Positions 24,946-36,828 of a stretch of DNA of 64,000 bases are shown here, one piece after another. The stretch's first letter is position 1. Each line of letters begins with the position of its first letter. The notes under the pieces are model-generated. The model worked only from the letters and a program-made list of their open reading frames with translations, did not search any database and was not told where the DNA came from. The translations under genes were made by a program, and so were the position numbers. Source of the DNA: Dioscorea cayenensis subsp. rotundata (taxonomy: Eukaryota > Streptophyta > Magnoliopsida > Dioscoreales > Dioscoreaceae); NCBI RefSeq assembly GCF_009730915.1, contig NW_024086423.1:62001-126000 (forward strand). Direction: 5' to 3'.

Positions 24946-24954
24946 AAAACCCTA
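24946..24954 (+). promoter_or_regulatory. Telo-box in the MORF leader
   Basis: AAAACCCTA, 14 nt before the ATG. Telo-boxes are frequent near start sites of plant organelle-protein and ribosomal genes. Confidence 0.5.
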
Positions 24955-24967
24955 GAGCCATTCCGCC

Positions 24968-26803
24968 ATGGCGCTCGTCCTTCGCCTTCGTCGAGCCATA
25001 GCGCTCTCCTCCTCCCTCATCCATCATCCTCCTCTCACCTCCTCCTCCTCCTCCTTGTCTTCTTCTTGTCCCCCTCTCCTGAAACCCCTTCTACGATCTT
25101 CCCTTCTCGGAAATCCTAGCTCTCAGCCCATCACCCAGGTTCGCTCCTTCCGGTCGTCGATCCCGGTGGAGATCCGGAGGTGGGAAGGTGGAGAAGAGGA
25201 TAAGATCAAACCGGATGAGATCTTATTCGAAGGGTGTGACTACAACCACTGGCTCATCACCATGGACTTCCCGAAGGACCCCAAGCCCACGCCGGAGGAG
25301 ATGGTCGAGACCTACGTCCAGACTGCCGCTAAAGTTATTGGAAGGTAATTCTAATTTCCGAAGTTGAGACATTTTCGTTGTTGTACAGTAGTTTTCGCTC
25401 GCTTGGGGTTTGAATCTTCAGATTGTTGGGAAATGGCCATTTTTTTAAAAATCTTTATAATTGTTCATTGAGAATCTGATTTTAACAATCTTCGTAAGCC
25501 TTTTTCTGCTAATTTTTAGCCTTTAACTTGATAAATTGTTTAGATTTGTGTGTGTATTTTTTTAATAGATTAGGTTAATGTTTGGGATTGTGGGTTGCAG
25601 TGTAGAGGAGGCAAAGAAGAAGATGTATGCCTGTAGTACCACTACTTATCAAGGTTTTCAAGTAATGGTGTCCGAGGAGGAGTCTGAAAAGTTCAAAGGT
25701 GAGTCTTGAAAGGGAACAGGAGAACCTATTCCAGCAGTTTTGTGCATACTAGTGAATTGCTTGTGAGGTTAATGCTTGTGGTTTTGTTTGTTGGAATCAG
25801 GATTGCCTGGAGTTGTCTTTGTGCTGCCGGACTCTTACATTGATCCTGTGAACAAGGAGTATGGAGGTTTGTTGCTTCTTGATCATCTTTTATTTATTTA
25901 TTTTATAAATATCAAAGATGGATTGTTTTAGTGTTTTATTGAAAACTTCCAGGTGATAAGTATGATAATGGAGTTATTACTCCTAGACCTCCCCCAATTC
26001 AATATGGCAGACAAGGAAGATATGGTGATAGAAACAGGAATTATGATCGGCCAAGGTATGATAGCCCAAGGGACGCAAGGCCAATGCCTCAAGGAAGGCA
26101 ACCTTATGATCGCCAGGGACCCATGCAAGGAGACGGAAGAAACTATGCTCCTCAGCAGAACTATGGTCCACCAGGTGATAGGAGGGATTTTGGTCCTCCT
26201 GGGCAGGCTAGAGACTTTGGTGATGCCAATCAGGGAATGAGGAGAGATCCGATGCCTTCATATTCAAGAGATCCTAATCAAGGAGGAAATTTTGCCTCTC
26301 AAGGTCAAGCAGGAGATCAAAGATATGCTGGTTCCCCAGGTGTTGGAGATTATGGTCAGAGATCAGGCCCGGGATATTCTGGGGATAGCAGGCAAGGATC
26401 TGGCCCAGGGTTTAGTGGTGACTACAGACAGGGATCAGGTCCTGGTTACAGTGGAGGTTATCAACAGGGATCAGGTCCTGGTTATGGTGGAGGCTACCAA
26501 CAGGGATCAGGTCCTGGCTATGGTGGAGGCAACCAGCAGGGATCAGGTCCTGGCTATGGTGGAGGCTACCAACAGGGATCATCAGGCCCTGGTTATGGCG
26601 GAGGCTACCAACAGGGATCATCAGGCCCTGGTTATAGCGGAGGCTACCAACAGGGATCATCAGGCCCTGGTAACCAACAGGGGTCAGGACCTGGGTACAG
26701 TGGGGATTTCAGACAAGGCTCAGGTGGTTTTGGTGAAGAGAAGAGGGAAGAAGCAGGATATGGCTATGGGCAAGGGTCAGGTTCTGGTCATGGGCAGAGC
26801 TAG
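24968..26803 (+). CDS. MORF8: Multiple organellar RNA editing factor, MORF8/RIP1-like
   Basis: Four exons: 24968-25344, 25601-25698, 25801-25866 and 25953-26803; 463 aa. The N-terminus (Arg/Ser/Leu-rich, to about residue 60) is an organelle targeting peptide. The MORF box runs about 85-185: [20 protein letters not shown], then [40 protein letters not shown] and [18 protein letters not shown] proteins bind PPR editing factors to support C-to-U editing in mitochondria and plastids. The tail after residue 190 is rich in Arg/Tyr/Gln, then has about ten 12-13-residue QGSGPGY(S/G)GGYQ units, as in MORF8/RIP1, which is dual-targeted. Its possible partners (DYW PPR proteins) include the next gene, though only as a class relationship. 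A likely 3' UTR intron follows. Confidence 0.92.
26365..26725 (+). repeat. In-frame minisatellite encoding the MORF Gly/Gln tail
   Basis: About ten tandem 36-39-bp units. Three neighbouring units carry an extra TCA (QGSSGPG), and one is shortened to QGSSGPGNQ. The units stay in frame, so length changes alter only repeat number. Confidence 0.9.
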
Positions 26804-28242
26804 TGTGCTTCTTTGTTAGAACATAGAACTTGTTGTCAGGTATAACCTCTTCACATCTATTCATTTATTGCCTTCTGATTTTATCATCTTCTTCTCTTTT
26901 CTTGGTATATGGTTGTCAATAGGATAACTTATATCACACATTCGTGGTAGACATTCAAAATGTATATTTCTGATAATGTTTGCTGACAGTGAATTTTGCA
27001 AGTAAGGAACTTCTGTTCCCTGTTTGTTTGCTTGAGTCAGTGACTCAGTGGTGAAATTTGATGATGGTGGTTATAATGTCATCATAGTAAATTATGAACT
27101 TTTATTAGAAAGCTGTTTTACTGAAGGTATCATGGTTACATTGTGTTTACAGGGAACTTATTCATTATGTGACAGGAATATATACACTAGTTCTTTATGA
27201 ATTGTTAGTAAAATCACTCTTAGCATCATAATGAAGAGAAGAGTGTGTTTTTTAGTACTTGATGATAATGACCTTAGTGAGTTAGAGTTTGTTAATGTTT
27301 TTGTTATAAGCTGAGTTGATTTCTTTATTTATCATATTTCTTAGATGTCCTATTGGTAGCAGCAGTATGGGTTTGAGTTATGTTATAATGCTCACAATAA
27401 TTCTAACTATATTGTGTTAATCTTTTCTCACCCATTACACTTTTGGTTATTGTGGATGACTTGCATAATTTACTTCTTGCTTCAGAAGTACATTCCTAAA
27501 GATTATTTTTGCTCTTCTTATACAGGGATCTTCTAAACCTCAGTATTCAATCTGAAGTCATTTGGCTGGTGATATACACACTTAAAAGGAGAGTTTCCAG
27601 TGTGTGTGCTTTGTTCCTTTGTTGGTTTTAGTATGGTCTACATTAGTCAGTCAGTAAATGGTCCTTTTTGGGTCTGTTATGAACCCTGAGTTCAGTGAAA
27701 TAGTCTCTTCTAAGTTGTTCTGGGCTGCACTGCTTCTGTCTTCAAGCTCCTAAATACTCAAAACTCTCATTTTGTCACCATTTGAGATCATTTTATTTTA
27801 TTTTAATGTCTCTGAGATGAAATGGCACTGACATGGCAAATTGATTGAGGACAGATTAAAATTGATATTTTCATTCAATTATTTTTTTGTTAAGATGAAT
27901 ATCTTCATAATTAGGGGCAACAATGAATCAAAATTAGCGGGTTTATTAATTTTCTAAAAATTTAAAAAGAGTTCTAAAACTGATGTTTTTGTTATGCAGA
28001 ATAAAAAAAAAAAAAACCACCTAAAACTATCCTTTTAATTGTATTTCAATTTTCAAGTACTTTTTATCAAAGATTTATTTTCTCAATCAAATAAAAAAAC
28101 AATTTAGATAATTCTATTTGCATGCTCATGCATGCATAAAAACACTGAAGAACAAATTCATTCCTTTTGATTGAAAAATCAAAGATTTTGAGAAAATTAA
28201 GAAATCCTTCTTTGTTGCAACTCCACTCAACTTTTTGCTGAA
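26804..28242. other. MORF 3' UTR with probable intron, then spacer
   Basis: A donor-like TTGTCAG/GTATAACC (26833-26846) and a strong acceptor CTTCTTATACAG/GGATC (about 27525) suggest a ~690-bp intron in the 3' UTR. AT-rich spacer leads to the PPR gene. No other coding sequence is seen. Confidence 0.45.
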
Positions 28243-30880
28243 ATGCAGTGTTCTTCCAGATTCCTCATTGGAATCTCAGAGCGCCTCAACTTCTCTACTT
28301 CTCTCCAATCCCAAATGCCTCCTCAATCCTTCCTCAAATCCCCATTTGATTCAGCAGCCTACATAGAACTCCTTAAATCATTCTCCTCATCCTTTTCCCT
28401 TATCCATGGTAAGTCCATTCATGCCCATTTGATCAAATCTCAACCCAAACCATGCCTTTTCCTTCAGAACAATCTTCTCAACATGTACTGCAAATGTGGT
28501 GATATGGTAAGTGCCCGCCACCTATTTGATGTAATGCCTAAGAGAGATGTTGTGTCCTGGAACTCGATTGTTTCTGGTTATTTCCAAATTGGTCTTTGTT
28601 ATGATTCTTTTGATGTGTTTATTACGATGAGGCATTGTGATGTTGTGCTTGATAAGTTTAGTTATGCTAGTGCTCTCAGTGTGTGTGCTAGGATGAGGGA
28701 GGTGAATGTGGGGAAGATGGTTCATGGATTGATTGTGGTTTGTGGGTTGTCAAAGCTTGCTTTTTTGACAAATTCGCTTATGGACATGTACTCTAAATGT
28801 GGTGATTTGGATCGGGCTTGGCGTGTGTTTGATTCTTCGGATGAGTTGGATGATGTTTCATGGAATTCGTTGATTTCGGCTTTTGTTCGGATTGGTTTGA
28901 TTGAGGAGACGCAGAGATTTTTTGCTCGAATGCATCGAGCGGGAGTGAAAATGAATTCTTTTGCTCTTGGTAGTGTTCTTAAGGCTTGTTCAAGTTTTGG
29001 TGGTTCGAAAGAACTTGGGAAAGTGATACATGGATGTGTGGTTAGAGTTGGATTGGACTCGGATGTTTTCGTGGGAAGTGCAATGCTTGACTTGTATGCG
29101 AAGAAGGGACTACTGGATGAGGCTGTGAAGGTTTTCAAACTCATACCTGATCCGAATGTTGTTGTGTTCAATGCCATGATTGCTGGTTTCAGTCGAATGG
29201 ATACAGAAATTGATAACATGGTCACTTGTGAAGCATTACATCTGTTTTGCGAAATGCTCAGGAGGGGAATGCTGCCATCAAAGTTCACATTCTCTAGTAT
29301 TCTGAGAGCTTGCAACTTGACTGAATCTTTTGAATTAGGGAAGCAAATCCATGGACTAATTTTCAAATACCATCTACAGTACGAAGAGTTCATAGGGAGT
29401 GCACTGATTGACTTATATTCAAAGGCGCATTCTATAGAGGATGGTTTCAGATGTTTCCATTCTAGTCCAAAACAAGACATTGTCACCTGGACATCGATGA
29501 TTTCAGCATGTGTGGAGAATGAGCAATTTGAGAGGGCTCTGAGCCTGTTTAATGAGTTACTCAACGATGGAAGAAAGCCGGATCAATTCACTATTTCAAG
29601 TGTGATGAGCGCTTGTGCAAACCTGGCTGTTGCTCGGTCAGGAGAGCAAATACAAAGTTATGCCACAAAGTCAGGGTTCAGTGCATTCACCATTTGTGCT
29701 AATGCGCAGATATTCATGTATGCTGGCTCAGGTGACATTGATGCTGCTAATCAGACTTTTAAAGAGTTGCAAACTTGTGATGTTGTCTCATGGTCTGCAA
29801 TGATCTCCAGTCATGCAAAACATGGTTGTGCAACCGATGCTCTGCTGCTCTTTCAGGAGATGGAGCATCGCAAAGTTGTTCCAAACCACATCACATTCCT
29901 CGGTGTTCTCACTGCTTGTAGCCATGGAGGACTTGTCGATGAAGGTTTCAGGTAAGAAGTTACTGGTTTTTGCTGCATTATTTACAAACTGTAAATCAAT
30001 ATTACAAAAAAAGAATGATCAATCTTCCCTAGCAAACTATAGTTATTATTAAATCTTTCTATTGAATGAACAATGCCAAAATAGTGAGCCTGAGAGTATG
30101 GAAATCTCACATCCGTATTGCTTCAGGTACTTTGAAAGCATGAAAAAAGAATACGGAATTCATCCAAATGTGAAACATTGTGCTTGCATGGTTGACCTCC
30201 TTGGTCGAGCCGGGAGATTAAACGATGCAGAGAACTTCATATCAGAGTCAGGATTCGGTGACGATCCCGTTCTTTGGCGAGCCTTATTGAGTTCTTGTAG
30301 AATTCACAAGAACACAGAAACAGGTGCCCGTGTTGCAGAACGTGTCATCGAGCTGGATCCTAATGCTTCCGCATCATATGTTCTTCTCTACAACATGTAC
30401 TTGGATGCTGGAAACGAGTCATTGGCATTAAGGACAAGAGATTTGATGAAAGCACATGGAGTGAAGAAGGAACCAGGTCTTAGTTGGATCGAGATAGGAG
30501 CATCGGTTCATAATTTCGTTGTCGGTGATAAATCTCATCCCAAGAGTGATGCAATATATTCAAAATTAAATGAAATGCTTTCAAGAATAGAAAGAGTTGA
30601 TGATCATAAGGATGATACATTGGAGTTTGAAGACATACAGTTGGAACATAAAGAGAGTATGTTTAACTGTCACAGTGAGAAGTTAGCAGTTGCACTTGGT
30701 GTTCTTCTTCTGCCAAAGTCTGCTCCCATACGTGTCATGAAGAATTTGAGAATTTGTGCTGATTGCCACACAACAATGAAGTTGTTTTCAAGGAATGAAA
30801 GAAGAGAAATTGTTGTCAGAGATGCTATTCGGTTTCATCGCTTTAAAAATGGCTCTTGTTCTTGCAAGGATTATTGGTAA
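28243..30880 (+). CDS. DYW-class PLS pentatricopeptide repeat protein
   Basis: Exons 28243-29951 and 30127-30880; 820 aa. The N-terminus (MQCSSRFLIGISERLNFSTS) suggests organelle import. A long PLS array shows typical motifs such as NNLLNMYCKCGDMVSARHLF, MPKRDVVSWNSIVSGY, TNSLMDMYSKCGDLDRAWRV and MVDLLGRAGRLNDAE, followed by E/E+ motifs (PVLWRALLSSCRIHKNTE, YVLLYNMYLDAGN, GLSWIEIG). The C-terminal DYW deaminase domain carries HSEKLAVALG (zinc-binding His plus catalytic Glu), CADCHTTMKL (CxxCH) and the terminal DYW. Such proteins bind specific organellar transcripts and act in C-to-U editing. The single intron is in the last part of the repeat array. The target site cannot be named without applying the PPR code. 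Confidence 0.95.
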
Positions 30881-31496
30881 CAATGTAAGTTATTACCAAC
30901 GACTAAATAGTCTATTGGTATTTTGGTCATGTTAGAATTCTTCACAATTTGTAAGAGTTTGAATTACAGGTGAGCGCATATTTTTTTGGGGTATGAGTAG
31001 TGATTGTATGCAGGTGATCCCAACAACTATGTATATGCGGGCCATATCTCTATTTACTCTATCAAGATTTATGCAGGTATTTATCTTTGTTAACCGTTAG
31101 ATTGTTAATCTTGGTAAATAATTACTTATTTATTTATTAAAATTTTTAAAAAATCTAGCAAATAAATGACAATTAGCTCATACCTCAGCGGCATGCCCCC
31201 ACTTGCGTCAGGTTAAAGTACGGGATTTTCGTTGTCCCATTTTAAATTCTCATGGCAACAAATGGTGGTTTTGGGTCTCGGGTTTGGCACCTGAGACCCG
31301 TGTCTCTAGGTAAGAGTTCTAGGTAAGAGTGCAGAGTTGGATGCTCACTTTCTGGCCTGTGTATGTCCCTATGTACAAGGCTTGTCCACTCTGTAAAAAC
31401 TATTTATAGAGTGGAGTTAATGATGATCCGATAAGGTTTTTATCGGGTCTAAGCTTCGAATTTTTCTGCCCGAATCCGCAGAGCTGGAGACTTTCG
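30881..31496. other. Spacer between PPR gene and TH1
   Basis: PPR 3' UTR and TH1 promoter. A direct repeat, TAGGTAAGAGT(T/G)C, occurs twice near 31308-31332. No gene is seen. Confidence 0.4.
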
Positions 31497-34400
31497 ATGG
31501 CGGAGGTCGTGTTGCGTGGCTCGCCTCACGTTCTCTATCGAAGACGCCCAGCCTTAGTGAGAGCCATGGCTGCCGAGGCCCGGCGCAAGGTCTCGCACGT
31601 GCTCACCGTTGCGGGCTCTGACTCCGGTGCCGGCGCTGGCATCCAGGCTGACATCAAGGCCTGCGCGGCTGCTGGTGTTTACTGCTCCTCCGTTGTCACG
31701 GCTGTCACCGCCCAGAACACCGTTGGCGTTCAGGTCCTGGTCTTATTGCTCTGTTTGTTTCGCTTTTTGTTCACATGGGAAGCTTGTTTCTTTGTGGTGA
31801 CTTGATTGGGTAACTATAGGGAGTTCATCCAGTGCCGGAGGATTTCGTTGCAGAGCAATTGCGATCTGTGCTTTCGGATATGGAGGTTGATGTGGTGAGT
31901 TTCAGGCGTAGAATTCAGCATATGATGATCTTTTCATCGAAAGTTATCTGCTTGTATTGGTGCCTTGGTGTTCTTTTCATGAGTTTTGATGGAGTTCCAT
32001 TGGGCAGAAAAACGATTTTTTTTTATTTTTATTTTTATAATGATAGCTGACATTTGAATGTGGTTATATTCGGTTCGAGTGGAGGGCAATCCCTTGTAAT
32101 GTTGGAGGGTAGTGTTATACAGGTTTAATTTGACACTGCTAATCATCAAAAGATGTGGACTTTAAAGTTTGAACTTGATTTATGAGTCCAGTTGGAAGGA
32201 TTTGTCATATGATTGAGAAATACACAGGGTTTATTTTAATCATTGGCTTGCTTTTGTCCTTTGTTGCTTCATTTTCTTTGTAAAATATTATTGACAAATA
32301 CATCAACAACGAACCTTTTGTTGGAGACATTTCAAACTGTCATGGATGGGCTGGGATGAAATCTTTGCCTGACATGTAACATTGCAGCATTTACTTGAGG
32401 TGATGTATTTGTGGTAGAAACTATCGGCGGTAGTCCTACTTGTTTTAATGGTGAATACATCTTAGCTTCATCCAACATTTGTTTTAAAGCTTTCAAATGT
32501 TGACTCCAATATCATTGGATAATAGTTGGATCATGATTTTGCTTATCAAATGTGTTTTTGAGATTGGCTTTGGAGTTCCCTTAATTTTCTTTTTCAATAT
32601 GAATTATACTATTGCCTTTCTTTGGACTGTTCAGGTTAAAACAGGCATGCTCCATTCTGGTAGTGTCATTGAAGTATTATGCAGTAGCCTAAAAGAGTTT
32701 CCTGTTCGAGGTTAGTGGCAACATCACTTTATGCTCATGAAACAGTTTCTTGCATGCTGCATTGATTGATTTGTTTTCTCTTCCCAAAGACAGCTCTGGT
32801 GGTTGATCCAGTCATGGTATCTACAAGTGGAGATATGCTTTCTGCTCCATCTACTCTTGCTGTTTATTGGTATTTACCAGATTGCTTTAGCATAAGTTAG
32901 CTGTTGTCCTGTCATTGTCTTCCATTTTACTAATCTTTCAAAGCTATGAAAAAAATGTTGATATGTTTTTTCAGGAAATAAATGAACTTAGCTTTGCTTA
33001 TGAGAAAACCTTATGATGCTTAGCATTCTTGGTTCTTTGCGATACAGCAACAAACTTCTTCCATTGGCTGATATAGTGACCCCAAATTTGAAAGAAGCTT
33101 CTGCACTACTTGGTGGATGCTCACTGAAATCAGTGGCTGATATGTATTCTGCTGCAAAATTGATACATTCCCTGGGCCCTAGGTATGTTAATGTAGATAT
33201 ATTTAATGCTCATTCAATTAAAATTGTGCACTGGATCACAACCTTCTCTCTGAGTTTGTCTATCTCATTTGTTAATGGAAGCCTTTGAGGGAACTGAATA
33301 TGGTCAGGGGCAAATCTTTATGTTTTTCCTTGCTCTATCATGCCATTGCAATAGTAATTTCTCTAAGATTTTGAGACAATGAGTGCACAAATTATATAAT
33401 AATGCATTTTAACAACTGCTAAGAGTGCTGTGCTACCTAAATTGTTTTATCCAACTTGATTACAAAGTTAGCTATAGCATGATTTAAGAAACTGTGACCA
33501 CTGCGTTTATTCATCCTAATTTTGAGGAAGAAAGTAATGAACATAAACCTTTTGGTGATTTGAGTACCTTAGATTATTTTCTCTCTTTTGAATGGGGTTC
33601 TAACAAGTCTCTTCTGTCAGCAGAAATGTGCTTGTAAAAGGTGGTGATCTTCCAGATTCATCCGATGCTGTTGATGTGTTCTATGATGGTATGCCCTCCA
33701 GTTTGTGATCATCGTTGCTCTTATTCCATATATTTTGTTCTAGAATTTGTTACGGGAGCTTTTGATATGTTTTGGCACAAACATGTTGCTGATTTATTTC
33801 TCTAGGAGAAAAGTGCCATGAGTTACGTGGATCCCGTGTGGTGACTCGTAATACACATGGGACTGGCTGCACTCTTGCTTCATATATTGCAGCAGAACTA
33901 GCAAAAGGTTCTCCAGTGATGCAAGCTGTTCAGGTTCTTTTCTCTGTTGCACCCATTATTCTTAACGACCTTTGGCTGTTTAGATGATGTGATATTAGGT
34001 ATAAAACCTTTTCTTGTCATATTTTTTTTTCTCTGTAAGTAAAGCTATTTTCTTTCAAATGACATTATAGAGAACCTTTCCATTTGTGATTTCCACATTT
34101 TAGTCAGTGAGTTATCTTTTCAAAGATTGTGCTTTGGTTCACTTTGGTCATGTCTAACTGTTCAATTTTTTTTCTAGGTTTACCAGTTTTGCAATATGCA
34201 TATAACTTCAAATTCAAGCATTAGGTCATGACTAATTGCTTTGACCTAATTTAAGTCTCTTTAGATGAAAAGCGATCTTTTGTATAAATTTCTCAATTTG
34301 GAAATATTTCCTAGCATGGCTGATGGTTTGAAGAAGGAGATGATTTTTCTCTTCATTTTTTCTATCGAGTTAAAGTAGGCACATACAGGTAGCTTGTAGA

Positions 34401-35495
34401 TTGCCTTCAATGAAAAGTGTTCTGAAACAGAGGAATTTAAAGTAAAACAATTCTTCACTGGCAAAAATGAATGTAACTGCACAGAGTTTACTGGTAAAGT
34501 TTGTGCTATCTGATTTATAAATAGAGTATGTACATCTGCATTCATTTTTATTATTGACACATGAAACCAAATGATGAAGTTAATTTGCTTTATGAAACTA
34601 ATTGTAGCTAAGAGCATAGGCTGTCTCTTTTTGTTATCTTCAGAGAGCCAAGAGCTACGTGGCGAGTGCTCTTTGTTACAGCAAAGATCTTGTCATTGGG
34701 AATGGACCTCAAGGACCTTTTGATCACTTAATGAAGCTCAAGAACCATGTCTCTGGTTTAGCTCAGAAACCACTATTCAATCCTGATGATCTGCTGTTAT
34801 ATGCAGTCACAGACTCTGGAATGAATAAGAAGTGGGGACGTTCCATTACTGATGCAGTTAAAGCTGCCATTGAGGGTGGCGCAACAATTATCCAATTGAG
34901 GTCAGCTACTTGTGTTCCTCTCCATACCTAAGCATAATTTTCTAATTATAATCTCTTTCCTGATTTTAGAGAAAAAGAAGCTGACACGCAAGACTTTGTA
35001 GAAGCGGCCAGGTCATGCTTGGCAATTTGCAGGCCCTGCAATGTGCCATTACTTATCAATGACCGAGTTGATGTTGCACTTGCTTGTGATGCTGATGGTG
35101 TGCATGTTGGCCAGTCCGATATGCCAGCTCATCTTGTCCGCTCGCTTCTGGGTCCACGAAAGATCGTTGGAGTCTCATGTAAGAACCCGGCTCAAGCCGA
35201 GCAGGCCTGGGCTGACGGTGCAAACTACATTGGTTGCGGCGGTGTTTTCCCAACCAGCACAAAGGCCAACAATCCAACTGTTGGACTGGATGGATTAAGG
35301 ACTGTTTGCATGGCTTCCAAGCTCCCAGTGGTTGCCATTGGTGGCATCAGCGTTGGCAATGCTCGTTCAGTCTTAGAGATCAGTGTTCCAAACTTGAAAG
35401 GGGTTGCAGTTGTGTCTGCTCTTTTCGATCAAGAATGCATTGCCACGGAAACACGCAGGTTGAGATCCATATTATCAGATGTGCTGAGGACATGA
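31497..35495 (+). CDS. TH1: Bifunctional HMP-P kinase / thiamine-phosphate synthase (TH1/BTH1)
   Basis: Nine exons: 31497-31733, 31820-31894, 32635-32710, 32794-32869, 33048-33182, 33624-33688, 33806-33933, 34644-34900 and 34970-35495; 524 aa, all phases consistent. The N-terminal ThiD half (about 30-290) phosphorylates [52 protein letters not shown] and [20 protein letters not shown]. The C-terminal ThiE half (about 305-524) joins HMP-PP to the thiazole phosphate to give thiamine monophosphate: [43 protein letters not shown] and [11 protein letters not shown]. In plants this fusion is plastidial. The first ~25 residues are Arg-rich and may be a short transit peptide; a second Met (residue 24) precedes the conserved part. 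Exon 6 begins after a CAGCAG acceptor, so a one-residue alternative is likely. Confidence 0.95.
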
Positions 35496-35656
35496 CAATG
35501 AACAAACGAAGCTTTTGAAATCAATAAAGCTTTTAATTATTGTTACTTCTTGAATTGAATTCAGTGATTGAATTTATTTTAACGTATGTCATGTTTAGTT
35601 ACTCTAAAGCGTCTGTTATATAAATATTAACTACTAAATTTGAATGGTTAACCAGA

Positions 35657-35729
35657 GGGGATGTAGCTCAAATGGTAGAGCGCTCGCTTTGCATGCGAGA
35701 GGCACGGGGTTCGATCCCCCGCATCTCCA
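35657..35729 (+). tRNA. tRNA-Ala (TGC anticodon)
   Basis: 73 nt starting GGGGATGTAGCTCAAATGG. The acceptor pairs GGGGATG/CATCTCC, including the G3-T70 wobble that marks alanine tRNAs, with discriminator A. The anticodon loop CTTTGCATG gives TGC. Box B is GGGTTCGATCCCC. It lacks an intron and differs from plastid trnA-UGC, so it is nuclear. A T run follows. Confidence 0.95.
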
Positions 35730-35814
35730 ACCATTAATTTTTTTTTTATTTTTATTCAATAATTTTTTTTTAATATATATCTATTCTAGTTCTATTATCG
35801 GCTATGGGTTCGAA

Positions 35815-36316
35815 TCTAAGAGAAATTCTAGATAATGTTTGTTACCCTGAAATTTTCTTGTCTTTCCCAAATGATAAGGAAAAAAAAAAGATTGGGTCAA
35901 AAGAAAATGCTATTTTGGAGTTTTATCAACAATTTGCTTGTGTAGGCGGGGATCCCGTATTTTCTGAGTCCTTATGTAAGGAATTACAAAAGAAATTTTT
36001 TTAACAAAGATGTGAATTAGGAAGGATTGGTCGACGAAATACGAATCAGAGACTGAATCTTGATATACCCCAGAAGAATACATTTTTGTTACCACGAGAT
36101 GTATTAGCTGTTGCGGATCATTTGATCCGAATGAAATTTGGAATGGGTACGCTTGACGATATGAATCACTTGAAAAATAAACGTATTCGTTCTGTAGCGG
36201 ATCTGTTACAGGATCAATTCGGATTGGCTCTTGTTCGTTTAGAAAATGGGGTTCGAGGAACTATATGTGGGGCAATCAGGCATAAATTGATACCGAATCC
36301 TCAAAATTTGGTAACA
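35815..36316 (+). pseudogene. rpoB: NUPT: nuclear copy of a plastid rpoB fragment
   Basis: About 500 bp encode an internal part of the plastid RNA polymerase beta subunit: [20 protein letters not shown], then [40 protein letters not shown], and [20 protein letters not shown] up to [14 protein letters not shown]. One in-frame stop (TAA at 36002-36004) replaces the CAA of plastid rpoB, a C-to-T change typical of methylated plastid DNA in the nucleus. Otherwise it is nearly unchanged, so the transfer is fairly recent. Both ends break off inside rpoB. Confidence 0.95.
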
Positions 36317-36687
36317 TATATATGATGAGCTAGGCTCCATGGCCCAATGTCATGCTAATGGCCCAATATTATTCATGTCTAATAGTTGGGCCGAATGCTA
36401 ACCCCGGTTCAGGGTTCGCAACCCGGCTCTGAGATTAGTTAATATTCGAACTGAATTTCAGCCCAATTATTATTTTTTTATTTTTTATTTTTGAAAAGGT
36501 GGATATATCTATCACATTCATATATAATAAAGCAGAATCCAATACATCAGCAGTTCACTAGATGACGTACACAAATATAACAAAACGGGAGGAACAACAT
36601 GTCTCCTCCTGACCTACAAATAAAAAAAAAAATTATTGGGCTAATAACATTTATATATAATATATCAATTAAAAATAATAATGATGC
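36317..36687. other. Spacer between NUPT and NdhT
   Basis: AT-rich, with several GGCCCA-type (site II-like) motifs near 36340-36400. No gene is seen. Confidence 0.4.
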
Positions 36688-36694
36688 TATAAAA
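36688..36694 (+). promoter_or_regulatory. TATA box of NdhT gene
   Basis: TATAAAA, 141 nt before the ATG at 36829. Confidence 0.5.
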
Positions 36695-36828
36695 CACACC
36701 ACAGAAAGTCCTAGTGGGGGACATTCTTTATGGCCCCACAACCTCTCATCTCTCCACATAACACTGTTGTTACACACAAACTTCTTCTAGCTTTGCTTCT
36801 CTCTCTCCCCCAAACAACAACAAACTCC

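Noticed and set aside
28722-29564. 280-codon minus-strand frame opposite the PPR gene
   Set aside because: Antisense shadow of the PPR repeats; no recognisable protein.
35657-36316. tRNA-Ala and rpoB as one plastid insertion
   Set aside because: Plastid trnA-UGC is split by a large intron and its sequence differs; the tRNA here is intron-less and nuclear in type.
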